Shown piece after piece: positions 45,145 to 53,711 of a stretch of DNA of 64,000 nt. The translations under genes and the position numbers were made by a program. The notes beneath the pieces are model-generated. The model saw only the letters and a list, made by a program, of their open reading frames with translations. It did not search any database and was not told the DNA's origin. The first letter of the stretch is position 1; each line of letters begins with the position of its first letter. Source of the stretch: Flavipsychrobacter sp. (GTDB lineage: Bacteria > Bacteroidota > Bacteroidia > Chitinophagales > Chitinophagaceae); NCBI GenBank assembly GCA_016787265.1, contig JAEUVF010000003.1, forward strand, positions 62,001 through 126,000, written 5' to 3'.

Positions 45145-46287
45145 ATGAGTAAAATAGTTTTAGTAGCAGCAGTCAGTTTATATCTTCCTGTCTTGGGTTT
45201 TGGTCAGGCAGGACAGCAACCGATCCGGGACAACCTGCAGTACACACTGCAGGTCCCCTACCCGGTTGAAAAGATCCCTGCACCCAAAAAAGGAAAGATC
45301 AAAAATGTTATTCTGCTGATCGGTGATGGCATGGGCCTGACCCAGGTTTCTGCCGGATGGGTGGCCAATCGGGGACAACTTTACCTCGAACAATGCACCC
45401 ATACAGGATTATCCAAGACCACGGCAGCCAATAAACTGATAACCGACTCCGGAGCCGGAGCAACAGCAATGGCAAGCGGACAAAAGACGATTTATCATGC
45501 CGTGGGAGTAGATACAGCAGGAACAGATCTGCATACACTAACGGATATTGCTAAGCGAAACGGACTGGCAACCGGTATTGCAGTAGCCTGTTCTTTAACC
45601 GATGCAACTCCAGCTTCCTTTGCAGCCAATAATATTGATCGCGAAGAAGAAGAAGAAATCGCAACGGATTTTCTGAATAGCAATGTAGATGTTCTTTTCG
45701 GCGGCGGTCGCCGGTACTTTAATAAACGTAAAGACCAGCGTGATCTGTTGCTGGAAATGAATAAAAAGGGGTACCAGGTTATTTCCAGTACCGATGATTT
45801 CCTGGCAACCAATCAATCAAAGGTGCTGGCCATTGTAGAAGATGGCCAGTTGGATACCGCACCCAAAAGAGGCACTACTTTTCAACAGGCTGCCATTCAT
45901 ACACTAAACCTGTTGAAATCTAATAAAAAAGGATTTTTCGCACTTCTGGAAGGATCCCGCATCGACGACATGGGGCATATGAACAACCTTCCCGGTGTGG
46001 TAGAAGAAGTATTGGATTTCGACCAAACAATTGGTAAAGTTTTACAGTGGGCAGCAAATGACGGCGAGACCCTGGTAATCATAACAGCCGATCATGAAAC
46101 CGGCGGACTTACATTACTCGATGGCAATAAAGAAACAGGTTATGTAACCGGTAAATTCTCCACTGGCGGACATTCTGGTGTTATGGTACCGGTATATGCC
46201 TGGGGCCCGGGTGCTGCAGACTTCAGTGGAATTTATGAAAACACGGAACTATTCCGGAAAATACAGTCTTTACTTCGGCTTAGGTAG
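45145..46287 (+). CDS. Exported alkaline phosphatase (PhoA family)
   Basis: 380 aa. Signal peptide (VLVAAVSLYLPVLGFGQ). Metal and catalytic motifs are intact: LLIGDGMGLTQ, the phospho-Ser site TDSGAGATAMASG, and ITADHETGGL and TGGHSGVMVPVYAWGPGA for the zinc ligands. Hydrolyses phosphomonoesters (or diesters in some members) in the periplasm. Last gene of the susC2 operon, followed by a terminator. This placement ties phosphatase activity to sugar import rather than to a Pho-type locus, suggesting a phosphorylated glycan or glycoconjugate substrate (inference). Confidence 0.93.
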   Translation: MSKIVLVAAVSLYLPVLGFGQAGQQPIRDNLQYTLQVPYPVEKIPAPKKGKIKNVILLIGDGMGLTQVSAGWVANRGQLYLEQCTHTGLSKTTAANKLITDSGAGATAMASGQKTIYHAVGVDTAGTDLHTLTDIAKRNGLATGIAVACSLTDATPASFAANNIDREEEEEIATDFLNSNVDVLFGGGRRYFNKRKDQRDLLLEMNKKGYQVISSTDDFLATNQSKVLAIVEDGQLDTAPKRGTTFQQAAIHTLNLLKSNKKGFFALLEGSRIDDMGHMNNLPGVVEEVLDFDQTIGKVLQWAANDGETLVIITADHETGGLTLLDGNKETGYVTGKFSTGGHSGVMVPVYAWGPGAADFSGIYENTELFRKIQSLLRLR

Positions 46288-46319
46288 ATAAATCACGGGT
46301 ATCAAGTAGGAGAAAGACA

Positions 46320-46353
46320 CCCCCCGGTTAATGCAGTTTCCGGGGGGATTTTT
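46320..46353 (+). terminator. Terminator of the susC2 operon
   Basis: CCCCCCGG (46320-46327) and CCGGGGGG (46340-46347) with a 12-base loop and ATTTTT after. It overlaps the stop codon of the convergent small gene by two bases. Confidence 0.9.
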
Positions 46354-46624
46354 ATGCATAATCCATAACAGCGATAAAATCGATATCGAGCCCTGCCTGC
46401 AGATGAATCCTTTCACTACCACTGGCGTGTACCCGAACAAGTGCTTTACAAAATTCATTCCGGATGTCTTTAATCCGACGCTCGGATTCCAACACCTCTT
46501 CAATTGTCGGTTCCTTTAGAGCCAGCCTTTCTTCATGAAAAGCAACTTTTGCCTTCACTAATGCATTCAATATTTTTTCAGCTTCTGCTACGGTAAAATG
46601 TCCGTCAACCAAATGGATCTGCAT
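46352..46624 (-). CDS. Hypothetical 90-aa protein
   Basis: Small soluble, mostly helical protein: a charged helix-rich first half (VAEAEKILNALVKAKVAFHEERLALKEPTIEEVLESERRI) and a short beta-like end (RIHLQAGLDIDFIAVMDY). No signal peptide or known motif recognised. It lies 65 bases after the LysR gene on the same strand. It is not PII-like, so it is not an SbtB homologue by eye. Confidence 0.7.
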   Translation of the reverse strand: MQIHLVDGHFTVAEAEKILNALVKAKVAFHEERLALKEPTIEEVLESERRIKDIRNEFCKALVRVHASGSERIHLQAGLDIDFIAVMDYA

Positions 46625-46689
46625 GAATATAATTTGAACAAAAATCAGTTCACCTAATCATATATTATCATTTATATTTTAAATGTTAT

Positions 46690-47616
46690 TCATAAATATT
46701 GTTCATACCAGTTGAACTGGTGTTCAATAATTTCCTTTTTGGTCTTCCTGACATAGTCCAGATAAGCTTTTGCTATAGGAGAGAACATCTTACCTTTTAA
46801 CCAGATCATACTCCATTTGGTAGAAATGGGTAACCCTTTTACCGGAATGATCCGCAATACACCGGTATTCAGTTCATTTTTGATACCGATCAGGGGCATT
46901 ACAGAATAGCCCAGGCCCGCTATCACAGCCTGTTTGACGGCTTCGTTGGAGGTAAGTTCAATTTTTTTTACAGCAGTAATCCGGTTGCGTTCAATGAATC
47001 GCTCCATGGTCATCCTGGTACCAGAACCCTCCTCCCGGTAAATTAGCGGCAATTCTTCAAAGATGCTCTTATCATAGGATTTTTTCTGAAACTGTGATGC
47101 CGCGCATCCAACCAGAAACAACTTATTCTGCATCAGCTCCAGCTTATCTACATTTAAGCTAGGGGGCAGAATGGAAACCAGGGAAAAATCAACCTCATTA
47201 TTTTGCAAAGATTCTATTACCCTGGTTTTATTGGTCACATCCATCTGTAACTGCACCCCCGGATGCTCTTTCATAAAACCCGACAAAAAATAAGGCATTA
47301 CGTATTTACCGGTTGATACGATGGAGAGCTTGAGCCGCCCTACCAACTGTCCCTTAAACTCCATCGTTTTCATATTGATTGCCTGCACCTGGTTTAGTAT
47401 CTCCTCTGCCGCCAGCGCAATTTCCTTTCCAAAATCTGTAATGTAAATTTTTCGACCAACGATCTCTGTCAGCGGAATATCAAATTGCTGCTGAAAATTC
47501 CGTAACTGAATGGATACTGCAGGTTGGGTCAGGTGTAATTCTTCGGCAGCCTGCGTAATACTTTTGGTTTGCGTAATCTTCAGAAAAATCTGCAATTGGT
47601 GAAGCGTATAATTCAT
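46690..47616 (-). CDS. LysR-family transcriptional regulator (CbbR/CmpR-like)
   Basis: 308 aa. N-terminal winged HTH (LHQLQIFLKITQTKSITQAAEELHLTQPAVSIQL), then a LysR substrate domain starting QLVGRLKLSIVSTGKYVMPYFLSGFMKEHPGVQL, which resembles regulators of carbon fixation and bicarbonate uptake genes. Divergent from the SbtA-like permease with a 91-base AT-rich gap, the usual layout for a LysR regulator and its target. Confidence 0.92.
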   Translation of the reverse strand: MNYTLHQLQIFLKITQTKSITQAAEELHLTQPAVSIQLRNFQQQFDIPLTEIVGRKIYITDFGKEIALAAEEILNQVQAINMKTMEFKGQLVGRLKLSIVSTGKYVMPYFLSGFMKEHPGVQLQMDVTNKTRVIESLQNNEVDFSLVSILPPSLNVDKLELMQNKLFLVGCAASQFQKKSYDKSIFEELPLIYREEGSGTRMTMERFIERNRITAVKKIELTSNEAVKQAVIAGLGYSVMPLIGIKNELNTGVLRIIPVKGLPISTKWSMIWLKGKMFSPIAKAYLDYVRKTKKEIIEHQFNWYEQYL

Positions 47617-47707
47617 AAACGGTGTTTATGCATCAGATAATTATTATAAATATTGTTTAAGTATAAAACTACTGAATTTTGCGACCGAAATAAAACAAAC
47701 CATCAGC

Positions 47708-48676
47708 ATGAATTTAACAGCAAGCCTGCTCTCTCCCATGGTACTGGCCTTTTTGCTGGGCATAATTGCCAGCCGGTTAAAAAGTGACCTGAAGTTCCCG
47801 GAGTCGTTGCACCAGTCGTTAACCATCTACCTGATGATCGCGATTGGAATGAAAGGGGGCTATAAGTTATCTACTGTAAATATGAGCGAGATGATTGTAC
47901 CCTTGCTGGCAGCTGTCCTGTTGAGTTGCTGCATTCCTGTCTGGACTTATTGGATCATGCGTAAAACCGGCAAGTTTGATGTGTACAACGCAGGTGCGCT
48001 GGCGGCACATTACGGGTCTGTGTCAGTAGCTACTTTCAGTGCAGCCATCGCCTTTCATGAAAGCAGCAAGATAACATACGAAGGATTCATGCCAGGATTA
48101 CTGGCCATTATGGAGATACCCGGAATATTGATTGCTATTGCACTTGTAAGACTTTATGCACCTGCACGGAAGGATACAGAGCCTGCCACCCTTAGCCAGA
48201 TAGCAAGAGAATTACTGGCCGGAAAAAGCACCCTGTTACTGATAGGGTTTCTGATCATCGGCTGGCTGGTTGGGCATGCAGGCTGGGAACAGGTAGCACC
48301 CTTACTGGACGTCCCTTTCAAAGGACTGCTGACGCTGTTTTTGCTGGAAGCGGGACTTGCCGCCGGCAAACGTTTGTCGGATTTCAAAAAAGGTGGCTGG
48401 ACACTTACTATTTTTGGAATTGTCTTCCCGGTGCTGCATGCAATAGCGGGCATAGTGATTGGTCATATAGCCGGACTCAGTGTCGGAGGAGCCACCATCC
48501 TGGGAATATTGGCTGCCAGCGCATCCTATATTGCTGCTCCGGCAGCCTGCAGGGTGGCCTTGCCCGAAGCCAATCCTTCTTACTATCTAACCGCAGCACT
48601 GACCATTACATTCCCTTTTAATATCATTATCGGGATACCGCTGTACCGCCAACTGGCACTTTACCTTTGCGGATAA
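47708..48676 (+). CDS. Sodium-dependent bicarbonate transport family permease (SbtA-like)
   Basis: 322 aa, about ten membrane helices arranged as two inverted halves (LLSPMVLAFLLGIIASRLKSDLKFP... and LLDVPFKGLLTLFLLEAGLAAGKRL). AGALAAHYGSVSVATFSAA and GATILGILAASASYIAAPAA are the pseudo-repeat core signatures of the SbtA/DUF897 family. In cyanobacteria SbtA imports bicarbonate with Na+ and is gated by the PII-like SbtB; no SbtB is seen here. In a heterotroph it may feed anaplerotic carboxylation. Confidence 0.9.
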   Translation: MNLTASLLSPMVLAFLLGIIASRLKSDLKFPESLHQSLTIYLMIAIGMKGGYKLSTVNMSEMIVPLLAAVLLSCCIPVWTYWIMRKTGKFDVYNAGALAAHYGSVSVATFSAAIAFHESSKITYEGFMPGLLAIMEIPGILIAIALVRLYAPARKDTEPATLSQIARELLAGKSTLLLIGFLIIGWLVGHAGWEQVAPLLDVPFKGLLTLFLLEAGLAAGKRLSDFKKGGWTLTIFGIVFPVLHAIAGIVIGHIAGLSVGGATILGILAASASYIAAPAACRVALPEANPSYYLTAALTITFPFNIIIGIPLYRQLALYLCG

Positions 48677-48700
48677 GAACTAGATGTTTAATTGCTACAA

Positions 48701-49756
48701 TCAATGACTAAAAACGGAACTGAACAATGCTTCCACCGCTCTTACTGCCCCTTCCATATAACCACCAAATTCAGTAGCCGTTTCAGTATTGCAGAAGAAC
48801 AACCGATTTTTCAAATAACCTGCTTGTAATAAAGGATGACCGTTGTTTTGATGAGGCCTTTGCGCAGCAGTATTACCAGAAACGAGCAGATCATCCGTCC
48901 AGATTTTATCCAGGTAGCTCAAAACATCTCCCGCTTTTTCTCCGAGCAGGAGTACGAGTTGCTGCAAGACCAGTTCTTTCCGAACAGCTATCGGGTAATT
49001 AACTGCTCCACCATTTAGAAAACCGGTAAATCCGAATCTGGTCGCTTCGAAATTGGTATGATCATACATTTCCATCACGATACCGGCATGCGAGTAGAGC
49101 ATACCAGAGTAGCCGGCCTCACGCCAGAAGGGCGCTGTATATTCAATGGTGAATTTGATCGCGCCAGCCATCCAGGTTTGTACCGATGGTAATACGGTTG
49201 CGAGCGACTCCGGCAACTCAGGACTAAATTGAATGCTAACACCGGCTAACTGCGGCGGAATACAAAGGATGACTTTATCTGCTGAAAAATGATCTCCTGT
49301 TCCGGTTACAATTTCCAATCCCTTTTCAGCATCATGAATCTCCTTCACCCGCTGGTTCATTTGAATGGCAGTTGCCGGTAATTGCGAAGCCAGTTTTGTG
49401 ATAAGTGCACCGGTTCCGCCCGCTATCCGGTACGAAGGCACTTCAGATTCCGGAATATAAAATTTCTGCGGAGGTTCAAACGACTTGGTCTGAAACAGGG
49501 AAATGCCGGCAGAAAACTGCGGAAATTTTTCCAACTCCAATTTTCCAAGAAGCGCCAGCAAACGGGGATGCATATCCGAAAACCAGGTTGCCCCGAGTTC
49601 CATCGGGGTAGCTTCAACTCCCTGAATCGTATGGATCCTTCCACCCAACCGGTCTGCGGCTTCCAATACTACTACCTCTTTGGCGGCTTCCTGCACTAAA
49701 TTAGCGAGATAGAGACCACTTAATCCCCCTCCAACAATTACTATTTTTTCCATCAT
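48701..49756 (-). CDS. FAD-dependent amine oxidase family protein
   Basis: 351 aa. N-terminal FAD dinucleotide motif VGGGLSGLYLANLV and VVVLEAADRLGGRIHT. The C-terminal FAD region (RLFFCNTETATEFGGYMEGAVRAVEAL) is typical of flavin monoamine oxidases. No signal peptide. It is shorter than the usual 430-500 aa. Substrate unknown. Its start is 51 bases from tRNA-Leu; convergent with the SbtA-like gene. Confidence 0.88.
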   Translation of the reverse strand: MMEKIVIVGGGLSGLYLANLVQEAAKEVVVLEAADRLGGRIHTIQGVEATPMELGATWFSDMHPRLLALLGKLELEKFPQFSAGISLFQTKSFEPPQKFYIPESEVPSYRIAGGTGALITKLASQLPATAIQMNQRVKEIHDAEKGLEIVTGTGDHFSADKVILCIPPQLAGVSIQFSPELPESLATVLPSVQTWMAGAIKFTIEYTAPFWREAGYSGMLYSHAGIVMEMYDHTNFEATRFGFTGFLNGGAVNYPIAVRKELVLQQLVLLLGEKAGDVLSYLDKIWTDDLLVSGNTAAQRPHQNNGHPLLQAGYLKNRLFFCNTETATEFGGYMEGAVRAVEALFSSVFSH

Positions 49757-49807
49757 GCATGATTTCTAAAAACAAAAAAGCCGACTCATCACTGAATCGG
49801 CTTTTTG

Positions 49808-49894
49808 TGCCCGGGACGGGAATCGAACCCGTACTCGCTTTTTCGGCGAACAGGATTTTAAGTCCTGCGTGTCTACCAGTTCCACCACCCGGGC
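49808..49894 (-). tRNA. tRNA-Leu (anticodon UAA)
   Basis: Minus strand folds as a class II tRNA of 87 nt. Acceptor GCCCGGG pairs with CCCGGGC, the anticodon loop is CTTAAAA (anticodon TAA), there is a long variable arm (GTTCGCCGAAAAAGCGAGT), and the T loop is GTTCGATTC. The 3' CCA is not encoded. Confidence 0.96.
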
Positions 49895-49941
49895 AAAACA
49901 TCCACCAAAAAAAAATTCCAAACGGTAGGTTTGGAATCTTT

Positions 49942-50017
<76 letters not shown>

Positions 50018-50102
50018 AAAAAAACTATCTGACCGGCTTCCAATTGAACCTGAAAAGAATACCAGATAGTATATCTAAAGAGCTGTTTTTCAATTGGGAT
50101 GG

Positions 50103-50132
50103 CAAAGATAAGAACTCCAATCTTTCTGCCAA
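50103..50132 (-). promoter_or_regulatory. Promoter of the tRNA-Gly/tRNA-Leu pair
   Basis: Minus strand: TTG (50132-50130), 19-base spacer, TATCTTTG (50110-50103), a perfect consensus. The leader of about 80 nt before tRNA-Gly carries two inverted repeats: ACTATCTG (50024) with CAGATAGT (50063), and CCAATTGAA (50040) with TTCAATTGG (50089). Confidence 0.8.
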
Positions 50133-50146
50133 ATTTTTCTCGAAAA

Positions 50147-50362
50147 TTATTTGTACTTCGGAGTGTACATAGTGCTTTCCGGCACAGTTACTTTACCCTT
50201 ACCCTTGTAACGGTTTGCATACAGACCAAAACATCCGCCTAAAACAAATGCCAGAATACAAAACACCTGGAGATAAAACAGGAAACTGGAAGAATTCACC
50301 CAATTGTGTTTAAAATCTTTTTCCAGCGGATTTTCTAATTCATGTGCCTGATTATGAGCCAT
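50147..50362 (-). CDS. Small single-pass membrane protein
   Basis: 71 aa. A charged N terminus (MAHNQAHELENPLEKDFKHN) precedes one membrane helix (SSFLFYLQVFCILAFVLGGCFGLY) and a short basic tail. No signal peptidase site, so probably an inner-membrane anchor or accessory subunit. Function unknown. It lies 50 bases downstream of the GT2 gene on the same strand. Confidence 0.65.
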   Translation of the reverse strand: MAHNQAHELENPLEKDFKHNWVNSSSFLFYLQVFCILAFVLGGCFGLYANRYKGKGKVTVPESTMYTPKYK

Positions 50363-50412
50363 ATCTTTTATTTAAATGCTGTGCAAAAATAACGGTTCAG
50401 GGCAAAAAATCA

Positions 50413-51462
50413 TTACTTCCTTCCTACTATTTCTGAAAAATATCGCCTTCCCCGCACAAAATGATCCCATACCACACAACCTTTGTACATCCCTGCTAAC
50501 TTTCCTTTTTTACTGATCGGAAAAACCGACCGACGATGGCGAAATACTACCCATCCCATAAATCCGAGATGCGCTTCGAGAATCGCCTTAAAATAAATCC
50601 CCTGGCCTTCGAACAAACTCTTCCAGGCTGAAACAGCATCTAGCAGGAATCGAAACGGAATCTTCCACCAAACCTGGTACCAGGGCAGGTTTTTGGCAAG
50701 CATGATCAGGTTATTGCGGAAGTTCAGAAACACTTTCCATTCATTGCCTTTAGGAAGGGTGCCGCCGCCTACATGAAAGACTACACTGGACGGACAAACC
50801 ATCACTTTATAACCAGCTAACTGCAGCCTCCAGCAAAAATCGATTTCCTCCTGGTGTGCGAAAAAGAATTCATCTAATCCGCCTAACCGATGATACAATT
50901 CCGCCCGTACGAACAGAGCCGCCCCACTAGCCCAAAACACTTCGGTGGTATCATCATATTGACCCAGGTCCTGCTCGCAATAATCAAAAATTCGTCCGCG
51001 CGCAAAAGGATAACCCAACGAATCCAGCCACCCTCCCGCTGCTCCTGCATACTCAAAAGAGGTCTTATCATGATACATTTTAATCTTTGGCTGACAGGCT
51101 CCAATGCTTTCATCTGATTCGAGGAGGGCAAGCGTGGGCTCCAGCCATCCCGCCGTAACTTCCACATCACTGTTAAGCAGCACATAATACTTGGCCCGAA
51201 CCTGCTTCAGGGCTTCATTGTACCCTTTCGCAAAACCGAAATTCTTTTCCAGTTGAATGATCCGTACATCCGGATGCTGCTGCCTTAACCAATCCACAGA
51301 ATCATCTGTAGAAGCATTATCAGCCACCACGAGTTCCATACCCGCACAGGAATGCGCCTTCACTGAGGGCAGAAAATTAGACAAGTGCTGTTGACCATTC
51401 CAATTTAGAATCACTACAGAAACCAGTGGCTGCAAGGCTTGCTTTTTTAGGTTTGGGGGCAA
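50413..51462 (-). CDS. Family 2 glycosyltransferase
   Basis: 349 aa GT-A fold. N-terminal nucleotide-sugar motif VSVVILNWNGQQHL, VVADNASTDDSVDWL, and the metal site LLNSDVEV. The acceptor region has EIDFCWRLQLAGYKVMVCPSSVVFHVGGGTLPKG. This is the rhamnosyltransferase-like WcaA type common in envelope polysaccharide synthesis. A possible membrane-associated amphipathic region lies near residues 230-300. Divergent from the metallophosphoesterase gene; the acceptor is unknown. Confidence 0.92.
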   Translation of the reverse strand: MPPNLKKQALQPLVSVVILNWNGQQHLSNFLPSVKAHSCAGMELVVADNASTDDSVDWLRQQHPDVRIIQLEKNFGFAKGYNEALKQVRAKYYVLLNSDVEVTAGWLEPTLALLESDESIGACQPKIKMYHDKTSFEYAGAAGGWLDSLGYPFARGRIFDYCEQDLGQYDDTTEVFWASGAALFVRAELYHRLGGLDEFFFAHQEEIDFCWRLQLAGYKVMVCPSSVVFHVGGGTLPKGNEWKVFLNFRNNLIMLAKNLPWYQVWWKIPFRFLLDAVSAWKSLFEGQGIYFKAILEAHLGFMGWVVFRHRRSVFPISKKGKLAGMYKGCVVWDHFVRGRRYFSEIVGRK

Positions 51463-51508
51463 AAATACAGGTATAAAACTATTCAGCTTATTTAGTTAGC
51501 TTTCATGT

Positions 51509-52339
51509 ATGCAAAGAAGAAATTTTTTAAGAGATCTTTCCTGCTCAGCCCTGCTGATTTTGGCCAATGGCGGGATTAAACCCTTACAGGCAGCAGGCCT
51601 GCTTTCTAACCAGGCACCCGACCGGTTCCGTTTTGCCATCACTTCGGATGGGCACTATGGACAACCGAAAACCTCCTATGATGATTTTTACAGGGAAATC
51701 TGCAAGGCGATTAATGCTTTTCATCAGCGATCGCCCCTGCAATTTACAGTGGCCAATGGTGATCTTATCCACGATAAGCCAGTGTTATTAGAAGCAGCGG
51801 CAAAAGCGCTGAAACCCATCGCTACGCCCCTTTATGTAACGAAGGGTAATCATGACATGGTCAGTGATGCCCGATGGAAAGAAGTCTGGAATCAGGATGT
51901 TAACCAGGCCGTCGAACTGGGCGATAACATCCTTTTGCTGGGCACTACTTCCGATGAAAAAGGAACCTATCTCTCCCCTAATACCGATTGGTTTGCGGAA
52001 CAATTAAAAAAATACAGCAGCGCAAAAAACATATTCCTTTTCTTTCATATCACACCTGTTAAATGGACCCCGCATGCAGTGGATGCAACCGATTTTCAAC
52101 AATTGCTGAAAGAACATAAAAACATCCGTGCAGTATTTAATGGCCATGACCACCAGGAAGATGGCGTTAAAATGTTTGGCTCCATACCGTTTTTATTCGA
52201 CGGGCATTTTGGTGGTAGCTGGGGAGTGAATTATCGGGGTTTCCGCGTGGTTGAGCTGCTGCCCGACAACAGCCTGCTTACCTATATGATGAGCCCTGTT
52301 GAAAAGATGGCCGAACTTTCCATTTACAATTCGCTATAA
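51509..52339 (+). CDS. Exported calcineurin-like metallophosphoesterase
   Basis: 276 aa. Leader MQRRNFLRDLSCSALLILA, with twin Arg, resembles a Tat signal. Metallophosphoesterase motifs: the ITSDGHYGQ segment, ANGDLIHDK, KGNHDMV, FFHITPVKW and NGHDHQED. All five family blocks are present, though the first block usually reads D-x-H and is here SDGH. Its stop is 3 bases before the kinase ATG, so the two are one operon. Confidence 0.9.
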   Translation: MQRRNFLRDLSCSALLILANGGIKPLQAAGLLSNQAPDRFRFAITSDGHYGQPKTSYDDFYREICKAINAFHQRSPLQFTVANGDLIHDKPVLLEAAAKALKPIATPLYVTKGNHDMVSDARWKEVWNQDVNQAVELGDNILLLGTTSDEKGTYLSPNTDWFAEQLKKYSSAKNIFLFFHITPVKWTPHAVDATDFQQLLKEHKNIRAVFNGHDHQEDGVKMFGSIPFLFDGHFGGSWGVNYRGFRVVELLPDNSLLTYMMSPVEKMAELSIYNSL

Positions 52340-52342
52340 TTC

Positions 52343-53509
52343 ATGGTATCTATTCTTACGAACTGGCGTAGCTGGCTCGCAGTGCTTGCACTCTCGATTG
52401 TAATCGGAACTATTTTTTACTCCCGTTATCTCGCAACGAAAATCGCACAGGAGGAACGCGATAAAGTTGAGTTATGGGTAAACGCCAGTAAGGCGATTTT
52501 CGACAATCCGGATATGCCACTGACACTGCCGAATATGATCCGGAATGAACAAACCAATATTCCCATCATTGAAACCAATGAAAAAGACAGCATTGTTAAT
52601 TATATCAATCTCGATAGCAGCAAGGCGGCAATGGACCCTACCTATCTATCGGATAAGCTTCGGGAATTCAAAAGCAAAAATGAACCTTTTATCCTGGTAC
52701 TGAGCCAGGAGCCGTATATCGCGAACAAATATTATTATGGGAATACCCGCTTGCTGAAAGAAGTAAAATATTATCCCATAATACAATTGGTGATTGTTGG
52801 ATTACTGATAACCCTCCTGCTCTTATTGCTGACGACTCAACATCGGTCCAGCCAGAACCAGCTATGGGCGGGCATGGCGAAGGAAACCGCACATCAATTG
52901 GGTACTCCCCTCTCCTCTTTACAGGGCTGGGTGGAAATGCTGAAGGAATCCGGCGGACAAGAATCGATTACCCGGGAACTGGAAAAAGATGTAAACCGAC
53001 TGAAACTTGTGAGTGATCGGTTCAGCAAGATTGGCAGTATCCCTAATCTTGAGCCAACTGATATTGTGGGACAGGTAGAAGCAATGCTTGATTATATCAA
53101 AAGGCGGGCATCCGGAAAAATACGGTTTGAGTTTATCGCACCCTCAACCGGCAGCCTGATTATCCCCCTTTCTGCTACCCTGTTCGACTGGGTAATAGAA
53201 AACCTCCTGAAGAACGCGCTGGATGCCATGGAAGGCCAGGGACAAATAACCGTTCAGATACAGGAAACGGAGCAGCAGGTATATATTGATGTTACCGATA
53301 CCGGTAAAGGCATACCTGCTACACATATCGGACGGGTATTTGACCCGGGATTTACTACCAAAAAACGGGGCTGGGGCCTTGGACTCTCCCTATCCAAGCG
53401 GATCATCGAGCAATTTCACCAGGGTTACCTGAATGTAAAGCAATCCGAGCCGGGCAAGGGAACTACTTTCCGGATCGTATTACCCAAGGAAGCAGTCCGG
53501 TCCAAATAA
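52343..53509 (+). CDS. Membrane sensor histidine kinase
   Basis: 388 aa. Two membrane helices (residues 10-28 and about 150-170) flank a small periplasmic sensor. The H-box is unusual, ETAHQLGTPLSSLQGW, with the phospho-His near residue 185. The HATPase domain has ENLLKNALDAMEG, DTGKGIPA and KRGWGLGLSLSKRI. No HAMP is obvious and no response regulator is adjacent. HQLGTPLSSL is typical of a Bacteroidota kinase group. Translation is probably coupled to the phosphoesterase. Confidence 0.92.
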   Translation: MVSILTNWRSWLAVLALSIVIGTIFYSRYLATKIAQEERDKVELWVNASKAIFDNPDMPLTLPNMIRNEQTNIPIIETNEKDSIVNYINLDSSKAAMDPTYLSDKLREFKSKNEPFILVLSQEPYIANKYYYGNTRLLKEVKYYPIIQLVIVGLLITLLLLLLTTQHRSSQNQLWAGMAKETAHQLGTPLSSLQGWVEMLKESGGQESITRELEKDVNRLKLVSDRFSKIGSIPNLEPTDIVGQVEAMLDYIKRRASGKIRFEFIAPSTGSLIIPLSATLFDWVIENLLKNALDAMEGQGQITVQIQETEQQVYIDVTDTGKGIPATHIGRVFDPGFTTKKRGWGLGLSLSKRIIEQFHQGYLNVKQSEPGKGTTFRIVLPKEAVRSK

Positions 53510-53523
53510 AATCAGCCGAATTC

Positions 53524-53555
53524 TTGGCGGCAATTCGCTGAAATCCTTACATTTG
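53524..53555 (+). promoter_or_regulatory. Promoter of tRNA-Leu(GAG)
   Basis: TTG at 53524-53526, 21-base spacer, TACATTTG at 53548-53555, perfect -7 box, 17 bases before the mature tRNA. Confidence 0.75.
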
Positions 53556-53572
53556 CCACCGCTTTAAAGCGA

Positions 53573-53656
53573 GCCCAGGTGTTGAAACTGGTAGACAAGC
53601 CACCTTGAGGTGGTGGTGCTGGAAACGGCGTGCTGGTTCGAATCCAGTCCTGGGCA
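53573..53656 (+). tRNA. tRNA-Leu (anticodon GAG)
   Basis: 84-nt class II tRNA: acceptor GCCCAGG/CCTGGGC, anticodon loop CTTGAGG (GAG), variable arm TGGTGCTGGAAACGGCGT, T loop GGTTCGAATCC. 3' CCA not encoded (CGG follows). Confidence 0.96.
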
Positions 53657-53670
53657 CGGAAATAAAAGGG

Positions 53671-53706
53671 AAACCCTTGATAGCACTAGCTTTCAAGGGT
53701 TTTTTT
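53671..53706 (+). terminator. Terminator of tRNA-Leu(GAG)
   Basis: AAACCCTTGA (53671-53680) and TCAAGGGTTT (53693-53702), followed by TTTT. It also lies at the 3' end of the convergent S41 peptidase gene. Confidence 0.9.
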
Positions 53707-53711
53707 GATTT

